A stretch of 64,000 bases of DNA from positions 1-64,000 of the forward strand of contig CAWBCR010000002.1 of assembly GCA_963787375.1 (NCBI GenBank). Direction: 5' to 3'. The stretch comes from CAWBCR01 sp963787375 (lineage in GTDB: Bacteria > Chloroflexota > Anaerolineae > Aggregatilineales > UBA3940). The translations under genes were made by a program, and so were the position numbers. Shown one piece after another: positions 44,186-54,827 of the stretch. Below the pieces are notes generated by a model that saw only the letters and a list, made by a program, of their open reading frames with translations, made no database searches and was not told where the DNA came from. Each line of letters opens with the position of its first letter. Positions within the stretch are counted from its first letter, which is position 1.

Positions 44186-45223
44186 CTATTCCTGGTCATG
44201 CCTGGGAGACGAGCGCGGGGGACGGCGATACAGCCGCGTGACGGTGGCAAACGGGCCGGGCGCGACGGGCGCATCGCGCAGGATGCCGCCCAGCGGGCTG
44301 GGGCCTGCCAGAGGCCGGTAGATCACGTCGCTGACCTCGGTGTCCCAGCGGGAGAGCAGCACGCTGACGATCAGCACGCCGACACCGGCCCACTGCACCG
44401 GCGTCATGTGCTCGCCCAACCACAGGAAGGCGGCCAGCAGCGTCACGCCGATCTCGGCCACGTTGAGCAGGATGGCCTGCAGGCCGCCGAGGCTGCGCAC
44501 GCCCGCGAACAACGTCACACGGGAGAGGGCGGTGACAGCCGTCAGGCCGATGATGAACCACCAGCCGGTCGCCATGACCGGCGACCACGCCATGCGGGTG
44601 ACGCCACCGACCAGCAGCCGGGCGATCAGCACGGTCAGCCCCATGAAGGTCAGCGCGTAGAGGGTCATCGTCGGCGCAGGCATCTCGAACATCACGCGCT
44701 GGCTGAGGATGACATGCAGCGCGTACAGGAAGGCCCCGCCGATGATCAGCCCGACGCCCACCCAGTGAAACTGGCCGGTCGAAGCCGAACCGGCGGTCAA
44801 CAGGTAGACGGCAACCATCGCCAGCAAAGCGCGGAACATGCTCATCAGCGAAATGTGCTGGCCGTAGGCGCGCGTCAGCAGCATGGCGAAGATGACGTAC
44901 AGCATGTTGAGCAACTGGGCCAGCGATGCGTTGTCGAGCAGCAGCAGGCCGTTGTAGAACAGCAGCGAGCCCAGGCCGTTGATCGCGCCGACGGCCAGCG
45001 TGCCCATCAGGCCCGCCGGGAAAATAAAGGTGTACTTGCGGAAGAACAGGGCGTAGACGATCCACAGCGCCACCGCTGCCAAGCAGGTGCGCAGCGCGGC
45101 CAGCGTGTAGGCATCGATGCCAGAGCGCAGCGCCAGCTTGCCGAACACGGGCGCCATGCCCATGAAGACCGGCGTCATCAGCGCGGCGATCAGACCGGCA
45201 TTGCGATGCTTTGACTGGCTCAC
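44186..45223 (-). CDS. EamA/DMT-superfamily transporter
   Basis: This is a 345-aa membrane protein with ten predicted helices in two EamA halves. The first half includes ALMTPVFMGMAPVFGKLALR and LNMLYVIFAMLLTRAYGQHI; the second includes GVGLIIGGAFLYALHVILSQ and LFAGVRSLGGLQAILLNVAE followed by LGEHMTPVQWAGVGVLIVSV. Such proteins export amino acids or other metabolites. The last 50 residues are a cytoplasmic tail. It lies downstream of the threonine synthase-like gene on the same strand with a 49-base gap, so an amino-acid export role is conceivable. Confidence 0.88.
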   Translation of the reverse strand: MSQSKHRNAGLIAALMTPVFMGMAPVFGKLALRSGIDAYTLAALRTCLAAVALWIVYALFFRKYTFIFPAGLMGTLAVGAINGLGSLLFYNGLLLLDNASLAQLLNMLYVIFAMLLTRAYGQHISLMSMFRALLAMVAVYLLTAGSASTGQFHWVGVGLIIGGAFLYALHVILSQRVMFEMPAPTMTLYALTFMGLTVLIARLLVGGVTRMAWSPVMATGWWFIIGLTAVTALSRVTLFAGVRSLGGLQAILLNVAEIGVTLLAAFLWLGEHMTPVQWAGVGVLIVSVLLSRWDTEVSDVIYRPLAGPSPLGGILRDAPVAPGPFATVTRLYRRPPRSSPRHDQE

Positions 45224-45272
45224 TGCCTCGCGTCCCTCATTTCTTTCACGGCAGCCGAACTGCGCTGTTTGC

Positions 45273-46940
45273 TCAACGCAACTTCTCGTCGATCAGACCC
45301 TGCAAGATGTCCTCGTCGATCAACGAGCCTTTCTGGAGCAGCGACTGCACCTGCCCGCTGAGCCGCCGGCGCTCGCTGGCCGTCAGGTCTTTGGCGGTGA
45401 CGACGATGACCGGCACGTCGCGCAGGTCCTGGTCGGTCTTCAGCCGGTCGAGCACGCCAAAGCCGTCGACGTGCGGCATCATGAGGTCGAGGACGATCAG
45501 GTCGGGCCGCTCTTTCTCGACCATGTCGATCCCGGCGCGGCCATCGGGGGCCTGGTAGATCTCGCCGACGCCGTGCGCCTTGAGGATGCGGGCCATCAAC
45601 TGCGACGCGCCGGCGTCGTCCTCGATGATCACTACCTTGCCGATGGCATGGTCGACCGCCTCCAGCGCGGCCAGCAGGCCCTCCTGCGGGATCTCCATCT
45701 GCGCGGCGTTCGTCAGGTCCATGTCGCGGACGAGATCGCTGCTGAGGATGTGCTTCTCGACCGGGAAGGTGTGGCCGCTGACGTTCAACACGACGATCTC
45801 GTCAGGGTCGACGGCGCGCTCGCGCACCAGCCGGAACAGCCCGGCGAAGGCCAGCGCGGTGGCCGGCTCGACCGAGAGGCCGTCCAACTGGGCGACGGTG
45901 CGCAGCGCCTTGAAGGCATCTTCGTCGCTGACGGACACGAACGCCCCGCCATGATCGAGCACTTCCCGCCTGAGCAGCGTGTAGGCCATGCCGGGCACGT
46001 CGGTGGCGACGGTGGCGATGCGAGTCTTGGGGTTGAGGAACGGCGCCGCGACTTCCTGCCCGGCCTCGAAGGCGCGCACCATCGGGTCGCAGCCGGACGA
46101 CTGGACGTTGGCCAGCTTGGGCAGCCCGTGCGACAGGCCGTACTGTTCCAACTCGCGGAAGCCCTTCATCAGGCCAACCGGGCCCAGCCCACCGCTGACC
46201 GCCTGGAAATACCAGTCGGGGTTGCGCCACGGCCTCCCGTCGTCGTCAGGGCCGTAGATCGCGCCCAACTGCTCGGCGATCTCGAAGGCGATGGTCTTCA
46301 TGCTCTCTTTGGCAGCGATGGTCTTCACGCCCCGGTCGAGAGGCAGCCCCTTGCCCTCGGCAAAGCGCGCGGCGACCTGTTTGGCCTGATCGTAGGTGCC
46401 GGTGACTTTGACCAGCTCGGTGCCGTACAGCGTGACCTCGCGCATCTTGTCGGAGGGCACGCTGCTGATGATGAAGGCCCACAGCTTGATCCGCGCCCGC
46501 GCGGCATAGGCCGAATAGGCAATCGCGACGTTGCCGGTGCTGGCGACGACCAGCTCCTTGAAGCCCAACTCGCGCAGGGTGGAGACCGCCAGCGCGGCCT
46601 GCCGGTCCTTGAACGAGCCGGTAGGGCCCTGCCGCTCGTCTTTCAGGTACAGGTGCTTGAGGCCCAACATCGCGCCCAGGTTCTCGGAGTGGATCAGCGG
46701 CGTGCCGCCTTCGCCCATCGAGACGATATTCGCGTCGTCATGGATGGGCAGCAGCTCGCGATAGCGCCACATCGTATGCGGGCGGTCGCGCAGCGCATCG
46801 GGCCAATTCAGGTCGCCGTCGACCTCGTAACGGGCGTCGAGGTAAGTGCCGCCGCAGTTGGGGCAGCTTGTCAGCAGCCGCGTGTATGGCTCCTGGTAGT
46901 CGCAGTGGGGGCAGATGATTAAGATGTTGACAGTGGGCAT
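45273..46940 (-). CDS. Threonine synthase-like PLP enzyme fused to a receiver (REC) domain
   Basis: This is a 555-aa two-part protein. At the N-terminus a zinc-ribbon (ICPHCDYQEPYTRLLTSCPN then CGG) precedes a fold-type II PLP enzyme with the lysine in DERQGPTGSFKDRQAALAVS, VVASTGNVAIAYSAYAARAR and the phosphate-binding AVSGGLGPVGLMKGFRELEQ. This matches threonine synthase or a threonine-synthase-like lyase. From about residue 430 a response-regulator receiver domain follows: KVVIIEDDAGASQLMARILK, phospho-acceptor Asp in PDLIVLDLMMPHVDGFG and VPVIVVTAKDLTASERRRLS. The fusion is unbroken in one frame. It lies downstream of a hybrid kinase, which could phosphorylate it. That link is inference. 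Confidence 0.88.
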   Translation of the reverse strand: MPTVNILIICPHCDYQEPYTRLLTSCPNCGGTYLDARYEVDGDLNWPDALRDRPHTMWRYRELLPIHDDANIVSMGEGGTPLIHSENLGAMLGLKHLYLKDERQGPTGSFKDRQAALAVSTLRELGFKELVVASTGNVAIAYSAYAARARIKLWAFIISSVPSDKMREVTLYGTELVKVTGTYDQAKQVAARFAEGKGLPLDRGVKTIAAKESMKTIAFEIAEQLGAIYGPDDDGRPWRNPDWYFQAVSGGLGPVGLMKGFRELEQYGLSHGLPKLANVQSSGCDPMVRAFEAGQEVAAPFLNPKTRIATVATDVPGMAYTLLRREVLDHGGAFVSVSDEDAFKALRTVAQLDGLSVEPATALAFAGLFRLVRERAVDPDEIVVLNVSGHTFPVEKHILSSDLVRDMDLTNAAQMEIPQEGLLAALEAVDHAIGKVVIIEDDAGASQLMARILKAHGVGEIYQAPDGRAGIDMVEKERPDLIVLDLMMPHVDGFGVLDRLKTDQDLRDVPVIVVTAKDLTASERRRLSGQVQSLLQKGSLIDEDILQGLIDEKLR

Positions 46941-47005
46941 GCTTCTCTCTCGATGAGCGTCATATTGACTTTCCGTTATATACACTGATACGGCAAGAAT
47001 CAGAT

Positions 47006-47030
47006 GGGGTGCGGACTGTGCCCGCACCCC
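47006..47030 (-). terminator. Stem-loop between kinase and threonine synthase genes
   Basis: The 9-bp stem ggggtgcgg/ccgcacccc with a 7-base loop lies in the 113-base gap after the kinase gene. On the minus strand it is followed by atctgattctt, a weak T-run, so termination may be partial. Confidence 0.45.
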
Positions 47031-47053
47031 ACCGAGTCAGGCAGCCGATGCGG

Positions 47054-50000
47054 CTATTTTCCCATCCCATGCAGCGCTGACGACAGGTCCTGCACCACCT
47101 GCGCGCCGCTGTGCGCGGCCTTGTTCAGATAGCGGGTTGTCTGCTCGTCGAGCCGCTCAAGCTGGGCATCTGACAGGTCACGGGCCGTCAGGATGACGAC
47201 CGGGATGTCCTGCATGCCGGGCTGCGAACGCATGGCTATCAGCAGCCCGTAGCCGTCCATATCGGGCAGGTCGAGGTCGAGGATGACGACGTCGGGCCGC
47301 TGGTGCTGGATGCTGTCCAGCCCGGCAGCGCCCACGCCGGCGATGCGCACATTGCAGCCATAGGTGGCACGCAGCGCCTCGCCGATCGAGCTGGCGTAGC
47401 TCTCATCGGAGTCGATGATCAGCACGTCGTGGATGCTGGATACCGGCCCGCTGATCACGCGGGACAGCGCGCCAACGAGATCGTCTTCGATGATCGGCTT
47501 GATCAGGTATTCCGCCACGCCGACGCTCTGGCCGCGCTCGCGGTCGTCCTCGATGCTGCAAATGATGACCGGCACGCCGCTGGTATCTTCGTTGGCCTTC
47601 AGGTCGTTGATGGCATCCCAGCCGGTCTTGCCGGGCAGGTGGATGTCGAGCACGATGGCCGATGGGTTAAAGCTGCGCACGTGCTCCAGCAGGTCGTTGG
47701 CGTTGCTAAGGCCCACGACGGCGAACCCCTCTTTTCGAGGTAGCGGGCGTACAGGTCGAGCACGCCGGGCTCGTCGTCGACGGCGAGCACGACCGGACGT
47801 CCTGCTTCAAGCTCAGACGGCAGGACGACCCGCGCGTATTCCTCCCCCGGCGGGTGCAGCGGCACGGTAAAGCTGAACACCGAGCCTTTGCCCGGCTCGC
47901 TTTCGACCCAGATCTCGCCGCCGTGCATCTCAATGAACTCTTTGGAGATCGTCAGGCCGAGGCCGGTGCCGCCGACCTGGCGGGTCGTCGAGCCGTCGAC
48001 CTGGCGGAACGGCTCAAACAGGGTGTCCATGTCCTCCGGCGTGATGCCGATGCCGGTATCGATCACGTCAATCTGGACGCGCGGCGGTGCGCCGGTCTCA
48101 GGATTGTACTCCTTGCGGGTCGCTCGGATGTTGATCGAGCCTTCCTTGGTGAACTTGGAAGCGTTCGAAACCAGGTTGAGCAGCACCTGGCGGATACGAA
48201 CCGGGTCGCCGTAGACCTGCGGCAGGTTGGACTCCATCTCCTTCAAGATCTGGATCGGCTTGTCTTTGACGAGGCCGCGGCCAGTCGAGATCACCGCATC
48301 GACGATCTCTTCAAGGCCGATGTACTCCGGCTGGATCTCCATCTTGCCGGCCTCGATCTTGGACAGGTCGAGGATGTTGTTGATCAGGCCCAGCAGGTGC
48401 TGGCCGCTGTTATAGATGGTGTTGAGGTCCTGCGACTGGAGATCGCTCAACGGGCCGTCGATGCCTTTCAGCATCACGCGCGAGAAGCCGATGATCGAGT
48501 TAAGCGGCGTGCGCAACTCGTGGCTCATGTTCGCCAGGAACTGGCTCTTGAGCTTGTCCAGCTCCTGAAGCTGCTCGTTGGCGCGGGTGATCTCGTCGAG
48601 CAGGTAAGCGTTCTGGATGACAGCGGTCAGCGTACCGGCTGCCGTCTCAAGCAGACGCAGGCCGCTCTGACCAAAGACGTGGGGCTGCGTGCTTTCGACG
48701 GACAGCACGCCCAGGATGCGCTGCCCGGACTTCAGCGGGACGAGCAGCGCGCTGCGCGAGCGGGTCCCACCGTCGAGGCGGATCACCATGTCCTGCGTGT
48801 CATCGACGACCATTGCGGAGCCGTTTTCGACGGCGAGGCCGACCAGCCCTTCATCGCGACGCATGCGGGCCCGCCGCGCGACCAACTCGCGCCCGTAGCC
48901 GACGGCGGCGTGCGCGTCGAAGGTGTCGCCACTGGCCAGGTAGAAGACCGTCGACTCAGCGCCGGATATCTCGCGCTGCACGGTCTCGGCGACGTTCGTC
49001 AGCGCCTCGTCAAGGTCGATCGTGGAGACGGCGGTACGGGTCAGCTCAAACAGGAAGCCAAGCTCATCGGCGCGCTGCTGGGCCTGTTCGAGCAGCTCGG
49101 CATTGCGGATCTTCACCGCGATGTAAGCGGCCAGCGTCGTCATCTGCCGGACGTGGGCCTCGTTGTAGGCGTTCTCACGGTCGGCATCCTGGATGGAGAT
49201 GACGCCGATGACCTCCTCGCCGAGCATCAACGGGACGGCCAACACGCTCTTGGGCATCGTGCCGGTGACGCGCGCGCCAAGCTTGCGGGCCTCCTCCTCG
49301 GTGTTCTGGTTCAGCATGAGCACCTGTCTGGAGCGGATCACGTGGCCGCTGAGGCCCTGCTCGACAGACTGCGGCGGCGGGTTGGCCACGCGCTCGCCGC
49401 TCTCGATGAACAGCTCGATGCGAAGCATGTTGTTCTCGTCGAGCACGCCCAGGAAGCCGTACTCCGTGCCAAACTGGCGCATCAGCTGCGTGGTCACGAC
49501 GTCGTACAGGTCTTCGAGCGTTTGCGTGCGGGAGACCGTCTGCGAGACCAGGTTGACGGTGGTCAGCTCGGCCACGCGGTCCTGAATCTCCTGGAAGAGC
49601 TGCGCGTTTTCGAGCGTGACGGCGATCTGGTCGGCAAGCGACTGGAGGATGGTCTGCGCCTCCTCGTCGAACGCATCGGCGCGGGTGGACTGCACGTCGA
49701 GCGCGCCAATGACGCGGTCGCCGGTCTTGAGCGGGATAGCCATCTCGGCGCGCGTGTTGGGGAGCAACTCGTTGCGGCGGTGCACCGGGTCGGCGTCGGT
49801 GTCCCTGGCGATGACGGGCTCGCCGCTGCCGGTCACCTGGCCGATCACTGAGCGCGAGGCAACCGCCAGGTGGTGGCCTCGTCGCAGAAGCTCCTGGCCA
49901 ACCTCGCCGGTGGAAGCGCGCAGCACCGCCCACTCACGTGCATCATCGATCATGAATATCTGGGCATGGTAGTAGTCAAAGGCTTCGGACACGCGGTCCA

Positions 50001-52625
50001 CCACCAGCGGCAGCAGGATGTCCGGGTTGAGGATCGACGAGGCCGCGCGAGAGACTTCGTTGGTGGCGGCCAGCCGGCGGGCGCGGTTCTGCGTCTGCTC
50101 GAACAGCCGCAGCCCGGTGAGCGCCGTCGCGGCCTGGTCGGCCATCGTTTCGAAGAAGCGCACATCTTCGTCGTTAAAGGCGTTGGTCTCGGTGGTGCTG
50201 TGCAGGACCAGCCAGCCAAGCGTGCCGCGCCGGGCGGCGGCGGGGGTGATCGGCACGATGGCCGCCGCCTTCACGCCGAACTGCATCAGCGTGGCGATGA
50301 GGTCGGGGTCTACCGCGCTGCTGGTGGCGATCTCGTTGATCACCAGCGGGCCGGCATCCACTGCTTCGACCCCGCGCAGCAGCGGGTGCTGGTCTGTCTT
50401 GAGGCGTTCGGGCAAGTCATGGAACGGGTCATTGTCGTCGCGCAGCCAAATGCTGGCCACCGACACCCAGCGCTCGCCGGGCTCGGCGGCAGGGTCATCG
50501 AGCAGGAACAGGGCCGCACGGTCGAGGGTGTCGAGCCTGGACAGGTCGACGATTTCGCGGGCCAGATCGGGGATCGTGCTGGCCGCCGCGATAACCTGGG
50601 TGGCCTGGTACAGCCGATTGGACTGCATCAGCGAGGTCTGCGTCTGCTCGACCAGCCGCGCGTTGTCGATAGCCAGCGCGACGCGGTCCAACACCTGCTC
50701 GACGAGCAACTTCTCGTCGTCGCTGTAGATGCGTTCAGCGCCAAGCCCGGCGACTAGCTCGCCGATGACAGCGCCACGCAGCGCAATCGGGAGGTGAAGC
50801 CCATCCTCGCTCTGATCGTCGTCGTGCTCGCCCAGCGCCTGGACCCGGCTGAGGTCGTAGCCGAAGCCCATATCGTTCGCCGCGCGGCGCTGCTGGAGAT
50901 ACGTTTCCCAGCTATCGCGGGTCAGCATCTGGGTCAATTGCAGCGAGGCGGAGATCAGCCCCTCTTTTCGTCGAAGAGCTGGGCGTTGCGGATTGCCACC
51001 GCAAGCTGGTCGCCGACCGTCTGGAGCAGGGAGATGGTCGCTTCGTCGAAGACGTCGGGCTCGGTGGACTGGATGTCCAGCACGCCGGTGACCTGATCAG
51101 CGACTGTGAGCGGGATAGCCAGCTCGGCGCGCGTGCGGGGGAGCAGCGGGTTGGGCCGCCAGAACTCGGCATGCCGGGTGTCTGAAGCCAGCACCGGCTC
51201 GCCGCCGGAAACTGTCTGGCCGACTACCGAGCCTGATCCGACCGGCAGCTTGTGGCCTCGCGAGAGCATCGCCGTACCAGCGTCGCCCATGCTGGTGCGC
51301 AGCACGGCGAACTGCCGCAGGTCGTCGAGCAGGAAAACCTGCGCGTGGTAGTAGCCAAGCTGCTCGTGAATGGCATTGACGGTAAGCTGGAGCAGGCGGT
51401 CAAGGTCCGTTTCAGCCGCGATCACACGGCCAACGCGGTTCGCGACCTCAAGCTGGCGGGTGCGGGCCTGGATCATCTCTTCCTGCCCGGCTGTCAGGTT
51501 CTGGATGCGGTCGGTGATGGCGTTAAACGCGCCTGCAAGCTGGTTAGCTTCCACGATGCCCAGGTTGGGGATGCGCAGGCTGAAATCGCCCTTGGCGATC
51601 TGGCCGGCAGTCTCGGTGGCCATCATGAGGGCGCGGTTAATGCGGCGGGAGATGAGAAGGGCGACTATGATGGCGAGCGCACCCAGCAGCACACCGACCA
51701 GCAGGATGGTGCGCGTCAGCACCTGGTTGGTCGCCAGCGCCTCCACGCGATCCTGCTTGACGATCAGTGCCAGGTTGAGCGGCGCGATCCAGCGGTATGC
51801 GCCGATCACAAGCTGGCCGCGATAATCGGTCCACTCGCCGCTGCCGTCGACGCCGCTCAACGCGGTGCCGACGATCTCGTCGGAGGCGATCATCTCGCTG
51901 CCGCCCAGACGGGGCGTCGAGATGTACTGCCGCCCCTCGCCGATGAGGTAGGCGTCGCTGGTCTCACCCCACAGCGGCACGTCGGCCATCAGACCCTGAA
52001 GCGGAATGAGATCGGTGCGGGCGCTCAGGACGCCCACTAACTGGCCATTGTCGTTCATGATCGGCGTCGAGAAATACAGGCTCTCCTGGCCGTCGATGGG
52101 ATCGCGCAGCGGGCCGGTTATGGTCGCCTGCCCGGGGTTGCCACTGCTGGTGGTGGTCAGGAACCACGTCTCCTGGCCCATGTTGCGGTTCAGCAGGCTC
52201 ACGTCGCTGCTGCCGCGCACCTGCCCGGTCATGTCGAGCACGATGACGCGGTTGAAGGAGGCCGACTGGGCCATCGCCTTGGACGTGAACGAATCGCGGG
52301 CAGCGGCGTACGGGATGGCCAGCGGGCCGGACTCGTTGCCCGTCACCAGCATCACGGACTCCGTGCCAAGCGTCTCGGCGTCGGCCAACTCGACCACGCG
52401 CTGGCTCGTCGCGTTGATCCAGCCGGAGACCACCTGCACCTGCGAGTCGGCCAGCGAGGCCAGCTCGGCGACGTGCTCCTGCAAGGTAATGTTAGCATTG
52501 ACCTGGGTGGGGATAATTGCCAGCGCGACCAGCGGGATGACAATCAGCCCCAGAAAAGTCAGCAGCAGGATCTGGCTCAGGCGCTGCGCCCTGCCACTTG
52601 TCCTGGGAGGATTCTGGCTGCTCAT
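47054..52625 (-). CDS. Multi-GAF hybrid sensor histidine kinase with two receiver domains (two frameshifts)
   Basis: Restored, this protein has about 1,855 residues. The order is TM helix (LLLTFLGLIVIPLVALAIIP), extracellular dCache-like sensor to about residue 300, TM helix, HAMP, and about six GAF domains, the first with GYYHAQVFLLDDLRQFAVLR. HisKA follows (phospho-His in FLANMSHELRTPLNSIIGFS), then HATPase (N box LLNLVSNASKF, DTGIGITPEDMDTLFEPFRQ, GGTGLGLTISKEFIEMHGGE) and two receiver domains (Asp in IVLDIHLPGKTGWD and VVILDLDLPDMDGYG). The frame breaks near 50955 and near 47725, both at gaaaagagggg on the minus strand. One extra G at each place restores it. It is the only protein of the array with kinase domains. 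Confidence 0.87.
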
Positions 52626-52631
52626 AGCTTC

Positions 52632-54815
52632 CTACGCTCCCTCTCGCCGCAGGCGCACACTGGTCTGTGGTGCGCCCAACATGCGGCCCAGTTCTTTAAC
52701 AGTCGTCTGCAAAATCTGTTCAACATCGGTCGAGCCGACGATCTTGGCTGTGATCTCGTTCAGTATCTGCTCGTGCTCCGCGCGGCGTGCCATCTGTTCG
52801 ACCAGCCGCAGGTTTTCCAGCGCGAGGCCCACGCGGTCGACGATGGCCTCGACCAGCGACAGGTCGTCTTCAGACAGGCTCTCCAGCGTCCCGCCGCCAA
52901 AGCCAAACGCGCCAATGACCTCGCCGCGCACGCGGATGGGCACGGCCAGACTGAGGTCCTCGCCGTTTCGGGTGGTGATGACCTGCCCGCTGCGGATCGC
53001 CTCGTTGAGTGAGGTAGGGGCATCGCCCTGATACAGGCCAACCAGCTTGCCCTGCAGGGAGAAGCTCATTGGCTGGTCGGCGCGGGTTTCGTGGTACGCT
53101 TCCCACGCCTCGCCGGCTATCTGCCGCTCCTGCGCCAGCAGGTTCTCCTGAAGCTGGTTGAGGCGCGTGTACAGGCGGGCATTTTCAAGAGCGATGGCGA
53201 GCTGGTCGGCCATGATCTGGAACACGGCGACGACGTCCTCATCAAAAGCATTCGGCGCGACGCTTTGCACGTCAAGCGCACCAATGACGCGGTCGCCGAT
53301 GCGCATGGGCAGCGCCATCTCGGAGCGGGTGTCGGGCAGCAGCTCGTTGCGGCGGTGGATGCCGCTGGAGTTTGTGTCGGAAGCGACGACCGGCAAACCA
53401 CGCGAGGTCACCTGACCGATCACCGACTGTGAGCCCACTTCCAGGAAATGCTGGCGGGCCAGCAACTCGCGCCCGGCGCGGCCTGTGCTGGCGATGAGGT
53501 TGGCGTTCTTGCCCTCGTCGTCGACGAGGAACACCTGCGCATGGTAGAAATTGAACCGGGTACGGATCAGCTCGACGATCTCGTTCATCAGCGCGCGTGG
53601 GTCTTCCAGTGCGGTGACCGCCCGGCCAATCTCGCCGGTGATGGTCAGGTCGCGCGTGCGCTCGGCGACGCGCTGCTCCAGGCCGCTGACCAGGCCTTCG
53701 ATCTGGTCGGCCATCCCGTTGAAGCTGCTTGCCAACCGGCTGAACTCATCCTCGCCGCGCACCTCCGCGCGGGCGCTGAGGTCGCCCGCCTCCAGTTGGC
53801 CGGCGACTTCCAGCAGGGCCTGGCTGCTGCGAGCCAGGTCGCGGGCGAAGAACACGGCGATAGCCACCCCGGCGATCAGCGTGACGACCAGGCCGATCAG
53901 CACGATGCGGCCTGCGTTGTCCTGAATGGTGGCGATGCGGGTAAGCTGCGTCTGGCGCTGCGCCTCTGTGACGGTGCCCAGGCGGGAAGTGGCGTCGCGT
54001 CCGGCCTGGGTCGCAAGCTGGGACGACTGGTAAGCCGTCTGCAACTGGCCGCGCAGCGTGGCGACCTGTGAGGCGTGGGTGAGGTAATCCTCCAGCGTGC
54101 GCGGGATCGTGTTGACACGGCTGGCCAGCGCAATCCCGCTGTAGATGGCCAGATACTGCGAAGCCGCATCTTGCAGCGCCTGCCGGTCCGACTGGGCACC
54201 GGTGGAGGCGAGCGTGTTCTCCAGGTTGCGCATCAGGATCAACTGGCGGGTCATGTCGGTGTTGTCTTGCAGAATGGTCTGCGCCTGAAGCTGATCGCCG
54301 ACCGCCTGCAACTGCGGGATGGCCCCTTCGTCGGGCCAGGTGAGCTGGTGCACGAGATCGAGAATCTGGGAGAAGGTCTGCTCGCTGGTGCGGGCGTTGG
54401 TCTGGATGGTGCGGACTTCGATGCTGAATGGGACCAGATCAGTCGGTGACACGATGGTCCCGGCCAGCGCCTCCAGGTGAGTGGAGTTGTTGATAATCTG
54501 CGTGGTGAGGTTAGAGTGGTCGGTGCGCATGGAGTTTTCGATCAGGTTGAAGGCACCCCAGCCGAACTGCTGCTCGACGAGACGTGCCTCAAGGCGCTGG
54601 GTGGCCTCGACGTTGAGCTGAAGGTCCTGCGACAGCGCCCGCATGTCGACCGTCGTGGTTCCGCCGGTCGCCAGCGCGGAACGCAGCGAGGTAAACGCGA
54701 TCTGGATGGCCAGCACGGTCGCCAGCACGAATACCAGCTCAAGCGCAAACAGCGCGCCGGCCTTCAGGGCAATCGGCAGGTTGCGCCAGGCTAAGCGTCT
54801 CAGTAATCTCCGCAT
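52632..54815 (-). CDS. Membrane receptor: 4-helix sensor, HAMP and two GAF domains, no output domain
   Basis: This is a 727-aa protein. A first TM helix (ALFALELVFVLATVLAIQIA), a long helical extracellular sensor and a second TM helix (IVLIGLVVTLIAGVAIAVFF) lead to HAMP (LEAGDLSARAEVRGEDEFSR). GAF1 has FNFYHAQVFLVDDEGKNANL and NELLPDTRSEMALPMRIGDR. GAF2 reads VPIRVRGEVIGAFGFGGG. After GAF2 a helix (RAEHEQILNEITAKIVGSTD) and the start of a third GAF-like unit end the protein. No kinase, cyclase or methyl-accepting region is seen. It starts 12 bases after the upstream gene and ends 6 bases before the kinase gene. Confidence 0.86.
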   Translation of the reverse strand: MRRLLRRLAWRNLPIALKAGALFALELVFVLATVLAIQIAFTSLRSALATGGTTTVDMRALSQDLQLNVEATQRLEARLVEQQFGWGAFNLIENSMRTDHSNLTTQIINNSTHLEALAGTIVSPTDLVPFSIEVRTIQTNARTSEQTFSQILDLVHQLTWPDEGAIPQLQAVGDQLQAQTILQDNTDMTRQLILMRNLENTLASTGAQSDRQALQDAASQYLAIYSGIALASRVNTIPRTLEDYLTHASQVATLRGQLQTAYQSSQLATQAGRDATSRLGTVTEAQRQTQLTRIATIQDNAGRIVLIGLVVTLIAGVAIAVFFARDLARSSQALLEVAGQLEAGDLSARAEVRGEDEFSRLASSFNGMADQIEGLVSGLEQRVAERTRDLTITGEIGRAVTALEDPRALMNEIVELIRTRFNFYHAQVFLVDDEGKNANLIASTGRAGRELLARQHFLEVGSQSVIGQVTSRGLPVVASDTNSSGIHRRNELLPDTRSEMALPMRIGDRVIGALDVQSVAPNAFDEDVVAVFQIMADQLAIALENARLYTRLNQLQENLLAQERQIAGEAWEAYHETRADQPMSFSLQGKLVGLYQGDAPTSLNEAIRSGQVITTRNGEDLSLAVPIRVRGEVIGAFGFGGGTLESLSEDDLSLVEAIVDRVGLALENLRLVEQMARRAEHEQILNEITAKIVGSTDVEQILQTTVKELGRMLGAPQTSVRLRREGA

Positions 54816-54827
54816 CGCTCGATCTCC

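Noticed and set aside
45117..46922. 601-codon open frame on the plus strand opposite the threonine synthase fusion
   Set aside because: Composition is a GC-driven antisense shadow; the minus strand carries complete PLP and receiver motifs.
47854..49851. 665-codon plus-strand open frame opposite the hybrid kinase
   Set aside because: Antisense shadow of clear GAF, HisKA and HATPase motifs; no protein-like pattern of its own.
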